Shown here in pieces: positions 1 through 10,549 of a stretch of 35,392 nucleotides of DNA. This stretch comes from Sphingomonas sp. (lineage in GTDB: Bacteria; Pseudomonadota; Alphaproteobacteria; Sphingomonadales; Sphingomonadaceae). Where the stretch lies: positions 1 through 35,392 of the forward strand of contig NZ_JANXNX010000097.1 of the NCBI RefSeq assembly GCF_025353885.1. Reading direction: 5' to 3'. Under the pieces are notes generated by a model. The model saw nothing but the letters and a program-made list of their open reading frames with translations, searched no databases and was not told the DNA's origin. How positions within the stretch are numbered: position 1 is the stretch's first letter; each line of letters starts with the position of its first letter. The position numbers were made by a program, and so were the translations under genes.

Positions 1-2
1 GC

Positions 3-3000
3 TACGATCTCGACGGCCGCATTTCGCCGTCACTGGTGACGCAGGGCAAGCTGGCCACGCTGACGGCGCCCTCGGTGCGGGTGAAGGGTAATGCAATGCT
101 TGCCGACCGGCGAATCGACACCCATCTGGCACTGGGTTCGCCGTCGCTCGCTCTGGGAGCCAACGGCGTCATCGATCTGGCGAACAGTGCTTTCGACGGC
201 ATGAAGATCGACCTGCGCCTGCTACATCCGGCGGCGCTCGTGCCCAACATGACCGGTCGCAACGTGCAGTTGAAACTGTTGCTCGACGGCACATTTGCCA
301 CGGCCAATTTCGACTATCTGCTGACCGCCGACCGCGCCGCTTTCGATACCACCGGTTTGGAAACCGTCCGGGCATCGGGTCGCGGACGGCTTTCAAAATC
401 ACCCGTCATCGTGCCGCTGAAGCTGACTGCCCGACGCGTGACCGGCGTCGGCGACGTCGCGGGCGGGATCCTCGGCAACCTTAGCGTGCAGGGCTTGCTG
501 CGCGTCACGTCGAAGGTGCTGACCGGCGATGGCCTGGTGTTGAAATCGGACAAGCTCAACGGCAAGATTTCGCTCGTCGTGGACCTGGCTTCGGGGCGAT
601 ATGACATCGGGCTGTCCGGACAGTTGGGACGCTATCTGATCCCAGGCCTCGGCATTGTCGACGTGAAGAGCGTGCTGAAGATCATCCCGGGCATCAATGG
701 TCAAGGCACGCGTGTGGTCGGTCGCGGCCAGGCCTGGGTCCGCCGCCTTGATAACGGCTTTCTTGCCGGACTTGCGGGTGGACTGCCCTATATCGACACG
801 GGGCTGGAACGCGACGTCAACGGGTTGATCCATTTTACCAATCTGAAGCTGACTGCCCCCGCGCTGCGCCTGTCGGGCAACGGGTATCGCCGCAAGGACG
901 GGACGTTCCATTTCGAGGGGAGCGGCGTGCAGCGGCAATATGGCCCGCTGAAGATGACTCTGGATGGTCGGATCGATCGCCCGACGCTCGACATACAATT
1001 GGCGCGACCGATGGATTCGCTTGGGCTGAGGTCCGTCAGCGCGCGCCTCGTCCCCACGCCGCAGGGTTTTCAATGGCAGGCTGCGGGTGGGTCGATGATC
1101 GGTCCCTTCACCGGCAATGGCGCGATCCTGCTGCCGTCGAGCGGGCAGGCGGTCATCCAGGTGGCACAACTGGCAGCCTCCGGCCTGGTGGCGCGGGGAC
1201 AATTTCGTGCTGCCACGGGCGGGCTCGACGGCCAGCTTGCGCTGTCGGGCAGCGGCATATCGGGAACGTTGGCCTTTGCTCCTGTTCGCGGTATCCAGCG
1301 GATAGAGGCGCATCTTGCCGCGCGCGATGCAAAGCTTACGGGGCCACCGCTGTTCGTGGCGCGGAGCGGCAAGGTTGATGCCGTCCTGTTGCTTGATCCG
1401 AACGGCACCGATGTTGATGCCACCGTCCAGGGGCAGGGGCTGCGTTATGGCGGGGTCAGCCTGGCACGGCTTGCCGCCAACGTCCATTTGCGGGCGGGGG
1501 TCGGTGAGGTAAAGGCGACGCTGGCGGGTTCACGCGGGCGGGCCTTCGACCTCCAGACCGTGGCGCAGGTTGCGCCAAAGCGGATTGTTGCCGCGCTTCA
1601 GGGCACGATCGACGGCAGGCCTATCAAGCTGGATAGCCCCGCCATCCTGACACACGATGGCAGCGGTTGGTCGCTGGCCCCGACGTCGCTCAGTTTCGCG
1701 GGCGGAATGGCAAAGGTGGGCGGAAAGTTCGGCGACAATGGTGTTGCTGTCGATGCTGACGTCGTGCGGATGCCACTCTCGGTGCTCGACATCTTATATC
1801 CGCGGCTCGCATTGGGTGGCATTGCCAGCGGGCATGTGAACTTTGCCCAGACCATGACCGGAGCCGCGCCGACCGGGCGTGCCGATCTGCGGGTTCGCGG
1901 TCTGACCCGCTCGGGGCTGGTGCTGTCGTCACGGCCGATCGACGTGGGCGTGATCGCCGTGCTTGATGCGCGCGGAGCGGTCATGCGCGCGGTCGCCGCA
2001 AGTGGAGGTGCAACCATCGGGCAGGCGCAGGCGCGCATCGCGCCGCTCCCCGCGACGGGAACGCTGGTTCAGCGTCTGACCGACGCACCGTTGTTCGCCC
2101 AGCTTCGCTACAGCGGCCCTGCCGATACGCTGTGGCGGCTTACGGGGATCGAAAGTTTCGACCTGTCGGGACCGATCGCGGTCGGGGCCGATATCGGTGG
2201 TCGCCTGGGTAATCCGCAAATTCGGGGATCGGTGCGGACCGACAGTCTCCGACTCGAAAGCCCCCTGACGGGGACCGTGCTGACCGGCATGAAAGCCAGC
2301 GGCGTCTTCGGCGGTTCAAAACTCGTCATCCAGAGCTTTACCGCAAACGCAGGCAAGGGCACGATCACCGGACGCGCAGCTTTCGACCTGTCGGCGGCAA
2401 ACGGCTTCGGTATCGACATCGTCGCCAATACCCAGAAAGCCGACCTTATTCGGCGTGACGATATATCGGCAACCGTCACAGGGCCATTGTCGGTGAAGTC
2501 CGATGGTGGAACGGGGACGATCGCGGGCACGCTGGTCCTCGACCGCAGCGGGTTCCGGCTTGGCCAGGCGAGTGCCGCCGCCGCCATCCCGCGCCTGAAC
2601 GTGCGCGAATTGAACCGCCCGACCAATGACATTTCGGTCCAGAGCACACCGATGGTCTGGTCGCTGGCGATCAAGGCTAGGGCAGCCAACCGACTGGCGG
2701 TCACGGGTTTGGGACTGGACAGCGAATGGCGTGCCACCCTCGATATCGGCGGAACGATCGACGCCCCGCGGATAGTTGGCCGCGCCGACATGGTGAGGGG
2801 TGGCTATGAATTTGCAGGCAAGCGCTTCGATCTCGACAAGGGCATCATCAGGTTCACCGGGACGACGCCGATCGACCCGGTCATCGACATCGAAGCGACC
2901 TCTGCCACACAGTCGTTGAACGCCACTGTGCGCGTGACCGGAACCGGACAGCGGCCAGATATCAGTTTCACCAGCACGCCGGCCTTACCGCAGGACGAGC

Positions 3001-3368
3001 TTCTCTCGCGATTGCTGTTTGGTACGTCGATCACAAATCTATCCGCACCGGAAGCCTTGCAGCTTGCGGCGGCGGTAGCATCGTTGCGCGGGTCGGGAGG
3101 CGGGCTGAACCCGATCAATGCCCTGCGCCAAGCCATCGGGCTCGACCGCCTCCGTATCCTGCCCGCCGACGCGACGACGGGGTCGAAGACCGCGCTGGCG
3201 GCGGGGAAATACATTACCCGCCGCACCTATGTCGAAGTTATCAGCGACGGGCAGGGCTATTCGGCAAGCCGCGTCGAGTTTCAGATTACCCGGTGGTTAT
3301 CGCTGCTCTCGTCGATCTCGACGATCGGCCGGACGAGCGCGGCCGTCCGGGTATCGAAGGATTATTGA
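3..3368 (+). CDS. tamB: TamB/DUF490-family translocation and assembly protein, 5' truncated by window edge
   Basis: The reading frame is open from base 3, so the true start lies outside the window and about 1120 C-terminal residues are seen. The protein is long, low in Cys and full of short alternating hydrophobic/polar beta-strand repeats with many G-x-[LI] and D/N turns, as in AsmA/TamB proteins. The last third fits the TamB C-terminal domain: a stretch reading GxIRFTGTTPIDPVIDIEA, then a run with PALPQDELLSRLLFG near the end, and a C-terminus of beta strands. Family members are anchored in the inner membrane, span the periplasm, and act with TamA or in phospholipid transport to the outer membrane. 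It ends by overlapping the convergent flavodoxin-like gene by 7 bp. The upstream neighbour (often tamA/BamA-like) is not visible. Confidence 0.85.
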   Translation, partial: YDLDGRISPSLVTQGKLATLTAPSVRVKGNAMLADRRIDTHLALGSPSLALGANGVIDLANSAFDGMKIDLRLLHPAALVPNMTGRNVQLKLLLDGTFATANFDYLLTADRAAFDTTGLETVRASGRGRLSKSPVIVPLKLTARRVTGVGDVAGGILGNLSVQGLLRVTSKVLTGDGLVLKSDKLNGKISLVVDLASGRYDIGLSGQLGRYLIPGLGIVDVKSVLKIIPGINGQGTRVVGRGQAWVRRLDNGFLAGLAGGLPYIDTGLERDVNGLIHFTNLKLTAPALRLSGNGYRRKDGTFHFEGSGVQRQYGPLKMTLDGRIDRPTLDIQLARPMDSLGLRSVSARLVPTPQGFQWQAAGGSMIGPFTGNGAILLPSSGQAVIQVAQLAASGLVARGQFRAATGGLDGQLALSGSGISGTLAFAPVRGIQRIEAHLAARDAKLTGPPLFVARSGKVDAVLLLDPNGTDVDATVQGQGLRYGGVSLARLAANVHLRAGVGEVKATLAGSRGRAFDLQTVAQVAPKRIVAALQGTIDGRPIKLDSPAILTHDGSGWSLAPTSLSFAGGMAKVGGKFGDNGVAVDADVVRMPLSVLDILYPRLALGGIASGHVNFAQTMTGAAPTGRADLRVRGLTRSGLVLSSRPIDVGVIAVLDARGAVMRAVAASGGATIGQAQARIAPLPATGTLVQRLTDAPLFAQLRYSGPADTLWRLTGIESFDLSGPIAVGADIGGRLGNPQIRGSVRTDSLRLESPLTGTVLTGMKASGVFGGSKLVIQSFTANAGKGTITGRAAFDLSAANGFGIDIVANTQKADLIRRDDISATVTGPLSVKSDGGTGTIAGTLVLDRSGFRLGQASAAAAIPRLNVRELNRPTNDISVQSTPMVWSLAIKARAANRLAVTGLGLDSEWRATLDIGGTIDAPRIVGRADMVRGGYEFAGKRFDLDKGIIRFTGTTPIDPVIDIEATSATQSLNATVRVTGTGQRPDISFTSTPALPQDELLSRLLFGTSITNLSAPEALQLAAAVASLRGSGGGLNPINALRQAIGLDRLRILPADATTGSKTALAAGKYITRRTYVEVISDGQGYSASRVEFQITRWLSLLSSISTIGRTSAAVRVSKDY

Positions 3369-4009
3369 TCGGGCCGGTTGTCAGAACTTGGTTGTCGGGA
3401 TTCTGGCACGCCCGGGTAGGTTTCACCTTTAAGCAGTCGGGCGAGGTGGGCGGCGTTCGACGCGGTCATCGCGGCGGTTTCCAGCACCTTGTCAGGGGTC
3501 TTCTCTAAATCCTTGAAATCGACTTTTCCCATCGCTTCGCCGACCCAGTAGCAGGCGGCGGCAGCGGGGATGGTCCATCCGGTGTCGTTCAACGACTGGA
3601 ATATCTGAGCGCTGGAGATATGCGCGCCGTCCTCGTTACCCACGATCGCGGCGACGGCGACCTTGCCGGAACTCGGCTGCCGACCGGCATCGTCGGTTTC
3701 ACCGAGGAACGCGTCCATGCGTTCCAGCACGCGCTTGGCGACACTGCCCATCTGGCCCATCCAGATCGGTGTGCCGAAAATCAATATGTCGGCGGCGAGG
3801 ATCTTCGCGCGAATTGCTGGCCATGTATCGCCATCGCCTTCGTCCGATGACACGCCCGTCTTGACGTTCTCAGCGGCAATCCGGACGGTTTCGACCACCG
3901 TCACGTCGTGTTTGGCAAAGGCATCGGCCAGCACCATTATCATCGCGTCGGTTGAGCTTTCACCCTCGACCTTCAGGGTGCAATTGAGCGCGATGGCAGT
4001 CAGGGTCAT
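3362..4009 (-). CDS. Flavodoxin-fold NAD(P)H-dependent FMN reductase-like protein
   Basis: A 215-residue protein with a flavodoxin-like fold. The N-terminus MTLTAIALNCTLK, a serine/threonine-rich phosphate-loop region, and the segment ILIFGTPIWMGQMGSVAKRVLERMD match the pattern of WrbA/NADPH-dependent FMN reductase proteins, in which the GTPIWMG-type loop contacts the flavin ring. It probably binds FMN and reduces quinones or other acceptors in the cytoplasm. The ATG at 4007-4009 follows an AGGAT ribosome site. It lies downstream of the aldehyde dehydrogenase on the same strand with about 60 bp between them, so the two may be co-transcribed. The C-terminal 15 residues are polar and probably disordered. 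The physiological acceptor is unknown. Confidence 0.75.
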   Translation of the reverse strand: MTLTAIALNCTLKVEGESSTDAMIMVLADAFAKHDVTVVETVRIAAENVKTGVSSDEGDGDTWPAIRAKILAADILIFGTPIWMGQMGSVAKRVLERMDAFLGETDDAGRQPSSGKVAVAAIVGNEDGAHISSAQIFQSLNDTGWTIPAAAACYWVGEAMGKVDFKDLEKTPDKVLETAAMTASNAAHLARLLKGETYPGVPESRQPSSDNRPDQ

Positions 4010-4069
4010 GGCCGATCCTTTGATAATATTCTGAAAGGACGCAGCGGGGTGCGTTCGGTTTCGAAAGGA

Positions 4070-5497
4070 TCAGGCGGCGGGCGCGCCGATGATCGACTTC
4101 ACTTCCATGAATTCGCGCAGGCCGTAGACCCCGCCTTCGCGACCATTGCCCGATTGCTTGTAGCCACCAAACGGTGCCTGGCCATCGGGAGCCCAACTGT
4201 TGATCGTGACAATGCCAGCGCGGAGGTGCGGGGCGACTTTTGCTGCCGCCGCCGGATCGCCGGAGATGGTCGCCGACAAACCGAAGGGTGTTGCGTTGAC
4301 GATCGAAATGGCCTCGGCCTGATTGGCATAGGTCATCACGGTCGCGACCGGACCGAACACTTCCTCATTGGCGATCCGCATGTCTGACGTAACGCCGCTG
4401 AATAGGGTCGGACGGACGTAATAGCCGCGATTGACTTCCGGCGGCAGGCCGGTGCCACCTGTCTCCAGCGTCGCTCCTTCGTCGATCGCCGACTGGATCA
4501 GGCTCTGGACCTTGTCATATTGCGCCTTGTTGACCACCGGACCGATATGCCCGCCCTCTTGTAAGGGGTCCCCAACGGTCACGCCATCCATGTAGGTCCG
4601 GATGAAACCAATGGCATCCGCCTCCTGGCTCTGGTGGACCAGGATGCGCGTCGGGGCGATGCAGCTCTGTCCGGAATTGGCGACCACGCCCTGCAGCGTC
4701 GGCGGCAGGACCGCGACGAGGTCAGCACCTTCCAGGACCAGGTTGGCCGCCTTCCCACCAAGTTCGGTATGCACGCGCTTGACGGTGTCGGCGGCGGACT
4801 TTGCGATCATGATCCCGGCCCGGGTGGACCCGGTGAAGCTGACCATGTCCACATCGGGGTGCGCGCTGATCGCGTTGCCAGTGATCGGACCATTGCCCTG
4901 TACTAGGTTGAAGACACCGGCAGGAACGCCAGCGGCAGCGAGTATTTCGGCCAGAATCGCCGCGTTGCCGGGGCATTCCTCCGAAGGTTTCAGCACCATC
5001 GTATTGCCAGCGGCAATGGCGGGTGCGACTTTCAGGGCGATCTGGTTCAGTGGCCAGTTCCACGGTGTAATCATCCCCACCACGCCAATTGGTTCGTGAA
5101 CGACGTGCGCGGTCCCGATCGTCTCGGCGAATTGGAAGTCGGCCAGCGCGTTCGCCGCGTTGCCGAAATGTGCCAGCCCGGAATAGACCTGGGCGGTGCT
5201 GGCAAAGGAAATCGGCGCACCCATTTCGGTCGCCATCGATTGGCTTAGATCGGCGATCCGTTTCTTATACTCGACGGCGATGCGACCCAGCAGCGCGACC
5301 CGTTCCTCAACCGATGATTGCGAGAAAGTCACGAATGCCTTGCGCGCCGCGGCGACAGCAGCATCGACATCGGCCTGCGATCCGATGGTGATCTCGGTGC
5401 AGGGCTCCTCGGTCGAGGGGCTGATCACCGCATGGCGCGTCCCGCCGATGCTATCCACCCATTTGCCGTCGATAAAATGCTTGAGATAGCTGTCCAC
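4070..5497 (-). CDS. NAD(P)+-dependent aldehyde dehydrogenase
   Basis: A 475-residue member of the aldehyde dehydrogenase superfamily, oxidising an aldehyde to the acid in the cytoplasm. Visible signatures are PWNWPLNQ near the nucleotide site, the FTGSTRAG Rossmann turn, the general base in HTELGGKA (Glu245) and the nucleophile in NSGQSCIAPTR (Cys279), plus NEEVFGPV toward the C-terminus. Length is normal for the family. I chose the GTG at 5495-5497 because an AGGAGAG ribosome site (5505-5511) sits 7 bases upstream and the family N-terminus DSYLKHFIDGKW begins there. An ATG 14 codons further upstream gives a non-conserved extension. The physiological aldehyde cannot be assigned. Confidence 0.9.
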   Translation of the reverse strand: MDSYLKHFIDGKWVDSIGGTRHAVISPSTEEPCTEITIGSQADVDAAVAAARKAFVTFSQSSVEERVALLGRIAVEYKKRIADLSQSMATEMGAPISFASTAQVYSGLAHFGNAANALADFQFAETIGTAHVVHEPIGVVGMITPWNWPLNQIALKVAPAIAAGNTMVLKPSEECPGNAAILAEILAAAGVPAGVFNLVQGNGPITGNAISAHPDVDMVSFTGSTRAGIMIAKSAADTVKRVHTELGGKAANLVLEGADLVAVLPPTLQGVVANSGQSCIAPTRILVHQSQEADAIGFIRTYMDGVTVGDPLQEGGHIGPVVNKAQYDKVQSLIQSAIDEGATLETGGTGLPPEVNRGYYVRPTLFSGVTSDMRIANEEVFGPVATVMTYANQAEAISIVNATPFGLSATISGDPAAAAKVAPHLRAGIVTINSWAPDGQAPFGGYKQSGNGREGGVYGLREFMEVKSIIGAPAA

Positions 5498-5578
5498 GCC
5501 TACGCTCTCCTGTGCTCGACTCGGGGTGGCCGATTGCAATTCGCTCTACGCTAACTGGAAGCATTGAGCACAAAAGGA

Positions 5579-5606
5579 AAGGCCCGGGGATTGCGCCCCG
5601 GGCCTT
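5579..5606 (-). terminator. Intrinsic terminator after glnA
   Basis: A perfect 11-bp inverted repeat, AAGGCCCGGGG and CCCCGGGCCTT, surrounds a 6-base loop. Read on the minus strand it follows the glnA stop by about 23 bp and is followed by a T-rich run (TCCTTTTGT). It should end the glnB-glnA transcript before the aldehyde dehydrogenase gene. Confidence 0.85.
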
Positions 5607-5629
5607 GCCGATCACGATCTTCAGCCAGA

Positions 5630-7048
5630 TCAGCCCGAATAGTACATATCGAACTCGACCGGCGACGGGGACATTTCCCAGCGCGCAACTTCCGGCCATT
5701 TCAGTTCAAGATATGCGTCGATCTGGTCCTGCGTGAACACGCCGCCTTTCAGCAGGAACTCATGATCGGCGATCAGGCTGTCGAGTGCCTCTCGAAGCGA
5801 CCCGCAAACGGTCGGGACCTTGGCGAGTTCGACCGGCGGCAGGTCGTACAAATTCTTGTCCATCGGCTCGCCCGGGTGGATCTTGTTCTGGATGCCGTCA
5901 AGACCCGCCATCAGCAAGGCGGCCGTGGCGAGATAGGGATTGGCCAGTGGATCGGGAAACCGAAACTCGACGCGCTTGGCCTTTTCACCGGCACCGTAGG
6001 GAATACGGCATGAAGCCGAACGGTTGCGCGCCGAATAGGCGAGCAGCACGGGTGCCTCGTAACCCGGCACCAGTCGCTTGTAGCTGTTGGTGGTCGGATT
6101 GGTGAAGGCGTTCAGCGCTTTGGCATGCTTGATCACGCCGCCGATGAAATACAGGCAGGTATCCGATAGGCCAGCATAGCCATTGCCGGCGAACGTGTTC
6201 TTGCCCTTGTTCCAGATCGAGATGTGCGTGTGCATGCCCGACCCATTGTCCGCCTTGATCGGCTTCGGCATGAAGGTCGCGGTTTTGCCATAGGCATGGG
6301 CAACCATCTTCACGACATATTTGTAGATCTGGATGCGATCGCAGGTTTCGACCAGCTTGCCAAAAGTCAGGCCAAGCTCATGCTGGGCACCCGCGACTTC
6401 ATGGTGGTGCTTGTCCATGGGCAGGCCCATTTCGATCATCGTCGAGACCATCTCCGCGCGGATATCGGTGGTGACATCAACGGGGCCAACGGGAAAATAC
6501 CCACCCTTGGCGCGCGGGCGATGGCCCATGTTGCCGCTTTCGTATGTCGTGCCGGAGTTGGTGGGCAGTTCGACATCGTCCAGCTTGTAATAGCTGGAGG
6601 CATAGGTGTTATCGAATTCGACGCTATCGAACATGAAGAATTCGGGTTCCGGCCCAATATACACCGTGTCGCCGAGGCCGGTCGACTGGAGGAAGGTTTC
6701 AGCACGCTTGGCGGTTGAGCGCGGGTCGCGAGCATAAAGCGAACCATCGACGGGTTCCACGATATCGCAAACCAGGATCATCATCGGCGTGGCCGAAAAT
6801 GGATCGATGAATACCGCGTCTAGGTCGGGCTTCAGAATCATGTCGGATTCGTTGATTTCCTTCCAACCCTCGATCGACGAGCCGTCGAACATCAAGCCGT
6901 CGGTCAACTCATCTTCGCCGATCACGCTCGAGCACATCGTCAGATGATGCCAGGCACCTTTGGTGTCGGTAAAGCGGACATCGACCCATTCGATCTCCTG
7001 CTCCTTGATCATGTCGAGGATGGTCTGGGGAGTATTCGCTTTCGCCAT
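5630..7048 (-). CDS. glnA: Glutamine synthetase, type I (GlnA)
   Basis: A 472-residue class I glutamine synthetase that makes glutamine from glutamate, ammonia and ATP as a dodecamer. Seen: [14 protein letters not shown] near the N-terminus, [10 protein letters not shown], the metal-site segment [57 protein letters not shown] and the adenylylation loop KNLYDLPP with its target Tyr, which implies GlnE control. I used the ATG at 7046-7048 (MAKANTPQ), which gives the family length. A start 10 codons upstream adds an atypical N-terminus. It lies 38 bp downstream of glnB on the same strand, the usual alphaproteobacterial glnBA operon. Confidence 0.98.
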   Translation of the reverse strand: MAKANTPQTILDMIKEQEIEWVDVRFTDTKGAWHHLTMCSSVIGEDELTDGLMFDGSSIEGWKEINESDMILKPDLDAVFIDPFSATPMMILVCDIVEPVDGSLYARDPRSTAKRAETFLQSTGLGDTVYIGPEPEFFMFDSVEFDNTYASSYYKLDDVELPTNSGTTYESGNMGHRPRAKGGYFPVGPVDVTTDIRAEMVSTMIEMGLPMDKHHHEVAGAQHELGLTFGKLVETCDRIQIYKYVVKMVAHAYGKTATFMPKPIKADNGSGMHTHISIWNKGKNTFAGNGYAGLSDTCLYFIGGVIKHAKALNAFTNPTTNSYKRLVPGYEAPVLLAYSARNRSASCRIPYGAGEKAKRVEFRFPDPLANPYLATAALLMAGLDGIQNKIHPGEPMDKNLYDLPPVELAKVPTVCGSLREALDSLIADHEFLLKGGVFTQDQIDAYLELKWPEVARWEMSPSPVEFDMYYSG

Positions 7049-7086
7049 GTATTTTGCCCTTTGTTCGGTAAAGTTCACTTGCAGAT

Positions 7087-7554
<468 letters not shown>

Positions 7555-7595
7555 TTAAAGGCAGGTTTGCGACGGTGTTTGCGGAAAGTCAGCCG

Positions 7596-8420
7596 TCAAT
7601 AAGGCGGTCGGTCCAGGCCCCTCGGACTCTTCGTGAAGATTTCGCAGCCCGACTCGGTGATTCCGATCGAATGTTCGAACTGCGCCGACAGGGTCTTGTC
7701 CCGAGTCACGGCCGTCCAGCCGTCATCGAGCATTTTCACGTCGGGTCGTCCGATATTGATCATCGGCTCGATCGTGAAGAACATTCCGGGCTGCAATTCG
7801 GGGCCAGAACCGGGGCGTCCGGCATGAACAACCTCAGGGGCGTCGTGAAACAGTCGCCCAACACCATGCCCGCAAAAATCGCGGACCACGCCGTATCGGT
7901 GCTTTTCAGCAAAACTCTGGATCGCATGGGCGACATCCCCCATCGTATTGCCCGGTCTCGCCTGCTCGATGCCAAGCATCAAACATTCATATGTCACGTC
8001 AACCAGTCGCCGCGCCTTAATCGCGACGTCGCCGACCAAGAACATCCGGCTGGTATCACCATGCCAGCCATCCAGTATTGTAGTCACGTCGATGTTCACG
8101 ATGTCGCCGTCCCGCAGGATCTTGGTCCCCGGGATGCCGTGGCAGACGACATGATTTATCGAGGTGCAGCAGCTGTGCGTGAACCCCCGGTAACCAAGCG
8201 TCGCCGGGACTGCTCCACCGCGCAGCATGTGTTCGCGCGCGATGTCGTCGAGCTCGCCAGTGGTCACGCCGGGAACGACGTGCGGCACCAGCGCGTCGAG
8301 CGCTTCGGCGGCGAGCACGCCGGCTGCGCGCATCCCGGCAAAGCCAGCGGCATCATGGAGCTTGATCGCGCCGGTACGGGCGATGCGGACGTCGGAGGCA
8401 ACGGTTACATAATCGGTCAT
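7596..8420 (-). CDS. map: Methionine aminopeptidase, type I (Map)
   Basis: A 274-residue type I methionine aminopeptidase that removes the initiator Met from nascent proteins. The five metal ligands are visible in order: two Asp in NIDVTTILDGWHGDTSRMF, His in GHGVGRLFHDAPEVVH, Glu in TIEPMINIG and Glu in the segment around EHSIGITESG. The substrate-side His occurs in NHVVCHGIPG. I took the ATG at 8418-8420 (MTDYVTV). A GTG three codons upstream is possible, and no strong ribosome site decides between them. It faces the CinA-like gene divergently across about 60 bp and is separated from glnB by about 170 bp. Confidence 0.95.
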   Translation of the reverse strand: MTDYVTVASDVRIARTGAIKLHDAAGFAGMRAAGVLAAEALDALVPHVVPGVTTGELDDIAREHMLRGGAVPATLGYRGFTHSCCTSINHVVCHGIPGTKILRDGDIVNIDVTTILDGWHGDTSRMFLVGDVAIKARRLVDVTYECLMLGIEQARPGNTMGDVAHAIQSFAEKHRYGVVRDFCGHGVGRLFHDAPEVVHAGRPGSGPELQPGMFFTIEPMINIGRPDVKMLDDGWTAVTRDKTLSAQFEHSIGITESGCEIFTKSPRGLDRPPY

Positions 8421-8483
8421 GATCGACACATAATCGCTTCGGATGGACTTTGCGAGAGGCGCGCTTCGGGCTAACGCACGCGG

Positions 8484-9275
8484 ATGACGACCGAGAAATC
8501 ACTAACCGTCGAGACCTATTCGACCAATCGCATCTGGACCGCGGCACTCGTCGTGATCGGCGACGAAATCCTTTCGGGCCGCACCCAGGACAAGAATATC
8601 GCGCAGATCGCGCTGTGGTTGAACCTTCAGGGCATCAGGCTGGCCGAAGTGCGCGTCGTCCCCGATGTCGAGGAGGCCATCGTCGAAGGGGTCAACCAAC
8701 TGCGCGCACGCAACGATTATTTGTTCACGACGGGCGGGATCGGTCCAACGCACGACGACATCACCGTCGATGCTATCGCCGTGGCGCTGGGCGTGCCGGT
8801 GGTCTTTCACCCAAAGGCGGTCGCGGTTCTTGAACACTATTATGAGACGCGGGGCGGGGCGACCCCGATGCGCCTGCGCATGGCTCGCGTGCCGGAAGGG
8901 GCGTCGCTGATCGAGAACCGTATGTCAGGCGCGCCGGGGATCAGGCATGGCAACGTCTTCATCATGGCGGGGGTGCCCCACATCACCGCGATGATGCTCG
9001 ATGCATTGTCCGGCACGCTGGAGGGTGGGAAGCCGCTGCTGTCGCGATCGGTCGGCTGCTGGATTGCGGAGAGCGAAGTCGCCGAACTTTTGCGCACCAC
9101 CGAGAAAGCGCATGAGGGCTGCCAGATCGGAAGCTATCCCTTCTTTCGCGATGGCAAGACCGGGGCTAACTTCGTCATTCGATCGACCGAAGCCGATGCG
9201 ATGGACGCCTGCGCCGCAGAGCTAATGACGTCGCTGGCCGCCATCGGCCGCGACACCGTGGACGGCGGGATCTAG
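8484..9275 (+). CDS. CinA N-domain / molybdopterin-binding (MoCF) protein
   Basis: A 263-residue protein with the MoCF/MoaB-MogA fold of the CinA N-terminal half. Seen: VVIGDEILSGRTQDKN, the phosphate-binding TTGGIGPTHDDIT motif, and MARVPEGASLIEN followed by APGIRHGNVFIMAGVP. The C-terminal PncC amidase domain of full CinA is absent, as is common for the short proteins annotated competence/damage-inducible protein A. Family members bind nucleotide or pterin-like ligands, and the role of the short form is not settled. The ATG start lies about 60 bp from the divergent map gene. The next gene begins 8 bp after its stop, so the two are probably co-transcribed. Confidence 0.9.
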   Translation: MTTEKSLTVETYSTNRIWTAALVVIGDEILSGRTQDKNIAQIALWLNLQGIRLAEVRVVPDVEEAIVEGVNQLRARNDYLFTTGGIGPTHDDITVDAIAVALGVPVVFHPKAVAVLEHYYETRGGATPMRLRMARVPEGASLIENRMSGAPGIRHGNVFIMAGVPHITAMMLDALSGTLEGGKPLLSRSVGCWIAESEVAELLRTTEKAHEGCQIGSYPFFRDGKTGANFVIRSTEADAMDACAAELMTSLAAIGRDTVDGGI

Positions 9276-9283
9276 CGCCGCCG

Positions 9284-10462
9284 ATGGCGCGCATCCTGAT
9301 CGGTTGGGAACTCGGTGCCAATCGCGGACACATCGTCAGGATTGCGCCCGTTGCGGCAAAATTGCGGTCGCTGGGTCACGATGTTGCCTTCGCGCTGCAA
9401 CAGGTCGACTCGCTGGGCCTTGCGCGCGATACCAGCATCCCGGTTTTCCAGGCTCCCCTGTGGCCGCGCCTGCTGGCCAGTGCAGCGATGCCTGTGCGCG
9501 GCGACGTATCGACGCTGATCGACATTCTCTGCCGCCTCGGCCTCGACAAACCAGGCACCCTGGCCGCGGTCATGTCGGGTTGGGACGCTCTCTTTTCGGC
9601 GTGGCGGCCGGATATCGTCGTCGGCGATTTTGCACCGGCCTTGATGTGCGCCGCACATGGCCGCACCGTATCGATCTCGGCGGGGACGGGCTTTGTTCAG
9701 CCGCCATCGCATCTTGACGAAATGCCCCGCTTGGCGGGTGAGCCCGGCTTTGACGAGAGCATCGTCCTTGATACCATCGATGCCGACTTGCGCTCGATCG
9801 GGCGCCAGCCGTTGCGTGCGCTGCCCGCGTTGTTTGCCGCCGATCACCATTTCGTCGAGACATTCGCGGAGGTCGATCCCTATGATGCATTCCGGGTCAG
9901 CGCGCTTTGCGCACCGGGGATAGCCCCCGGCGTCTTCGAAGCCAGCGGCAGCGGCGACGAGATATTCGTCTATGGTTTCGTCGCGACCATGGGCCGTAGC
10001 CCACTTTGGGAATCGCTCAGGAAAACCGGCAAGCGGGTGCGCATCTACGTCCCCGACAGCACTCCCGAATTCACCGCCGAGCTGCGCCGCGTCGGGTTCA
10101 TCGTCGAAGCCAATCCGGTTTCCTGGCATGACATCGCGCGGCGATCGCGACTGGTCGTCTCGCATGGCGGGCACGGCTTCCTGTGCTCGGCATTGCTGGC
10201 CGGGCTGCCGCAGATGGTGACATATTACGACTTGGAAAAGCAGCTTCATGCAGGGGCGCTGGCCACTGCTGGCCTCGGCCACAGCGTGCAGCTTTATCAC
10301 ATCGACGCGGACTCGTTCGCCGCCGCCATCCTTGCCGCCTACGACGATGACGCACTGGCCGAACGGGTGCGTGCCGTCGCGCCGACATTTGCCGTGCGGA
10401 TGAAGTCCGGGCTGGCCGATCGCCTGCTCGCCGTTGCCTCGGGAAATACCCAGTCGGCGTGA
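9284..10462 (+). CDS. UGT-like (GT-B fold) glycosyltransferase
   Basis: A 392-residue protein with a glycosyltransferase family 1/UGT-like architecture. The N-terminus MARILIGWELGANRGHIVR has the usual acceptor-domain first strand and a glycine/His loop. The C-terminal domain carries VVSHGGHGFLCSALLAGLPQM, close to the nucleotide-sugar signature (HGGxG...GxP) of UGT/MGT enzymes. Donor and acceptor are unknown. The gene follows the CinA-like gene by 8 bp, and its GTG/ATG context is unambiguous. It is followed by a 7-bp stem hairpin. The function is inferred from the C-terminal signature only. Confidence 0.7.
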   Translation: MARILIGWELGANRGHIVRIAPVAAKLRSLGHDVAFALQQVDSLGLARDTSIPVFQAPLWPRLLASAAMPVRGDVSTLIDILCRLGLDKPGTLAAVMSGWDALFSAWRPDIVVGDFAPALMCAAHGRTVSISAGTGFVQPPSHLDEMPRLAGEPGFDESIVLDTIDADLRSIGRQPLRALPALFAADHHFVETFAEVDPYDAFRVSALCAPGIAPGVFEASGSGDEIFVYGFVATMGRSPLWESLRKTGKRVRIYVPDSTPEFTAELRRVGFIVEANPVSWHDIARRSRLVVSHGGHGFLCSALLAGLPQMVTYYDLEKQLHAGALATAGLGHSVQLYHIDADSFAAAILAAYDDDALAERVRAVAPTFAVRMKSGLADRLLAVASGNTQSA

Positions 10463-10474
10463 AAGACTGATGCG

Positions 10475-10495
10475 GATCAGGATTAAAGCCTGATC
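10475..10495 (+). terminator. Hairpin downstream of the glycosyltransferase gene
   Basis: GATCAGG and CCTGATC form a perfect 7-bp stem around a 7-base loop, starting 13 bp after the stop codon. No clear U-run follows, so it may be a weak or Rho-assisted terminator. Confidence 0.4.
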
Positions 10496-10549
10496 TCCGA
10501 CACTTAAATAATATTCCGGAACTCAACCCAGATCGATCCGTTGCATTTG

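Noticed and set aside
399-1487. A 362-codon minus-strand frame inside the TamB gene, and many shorter antisense frames in the first 10 kb
   Set aside because: High-GC coding sequence commonly leaves long shadow frames. This one has the Arg/Gln-rich, low-complexity translation typical of shadows and no recognisable domain, while the plus strand is a clear TamB protein.
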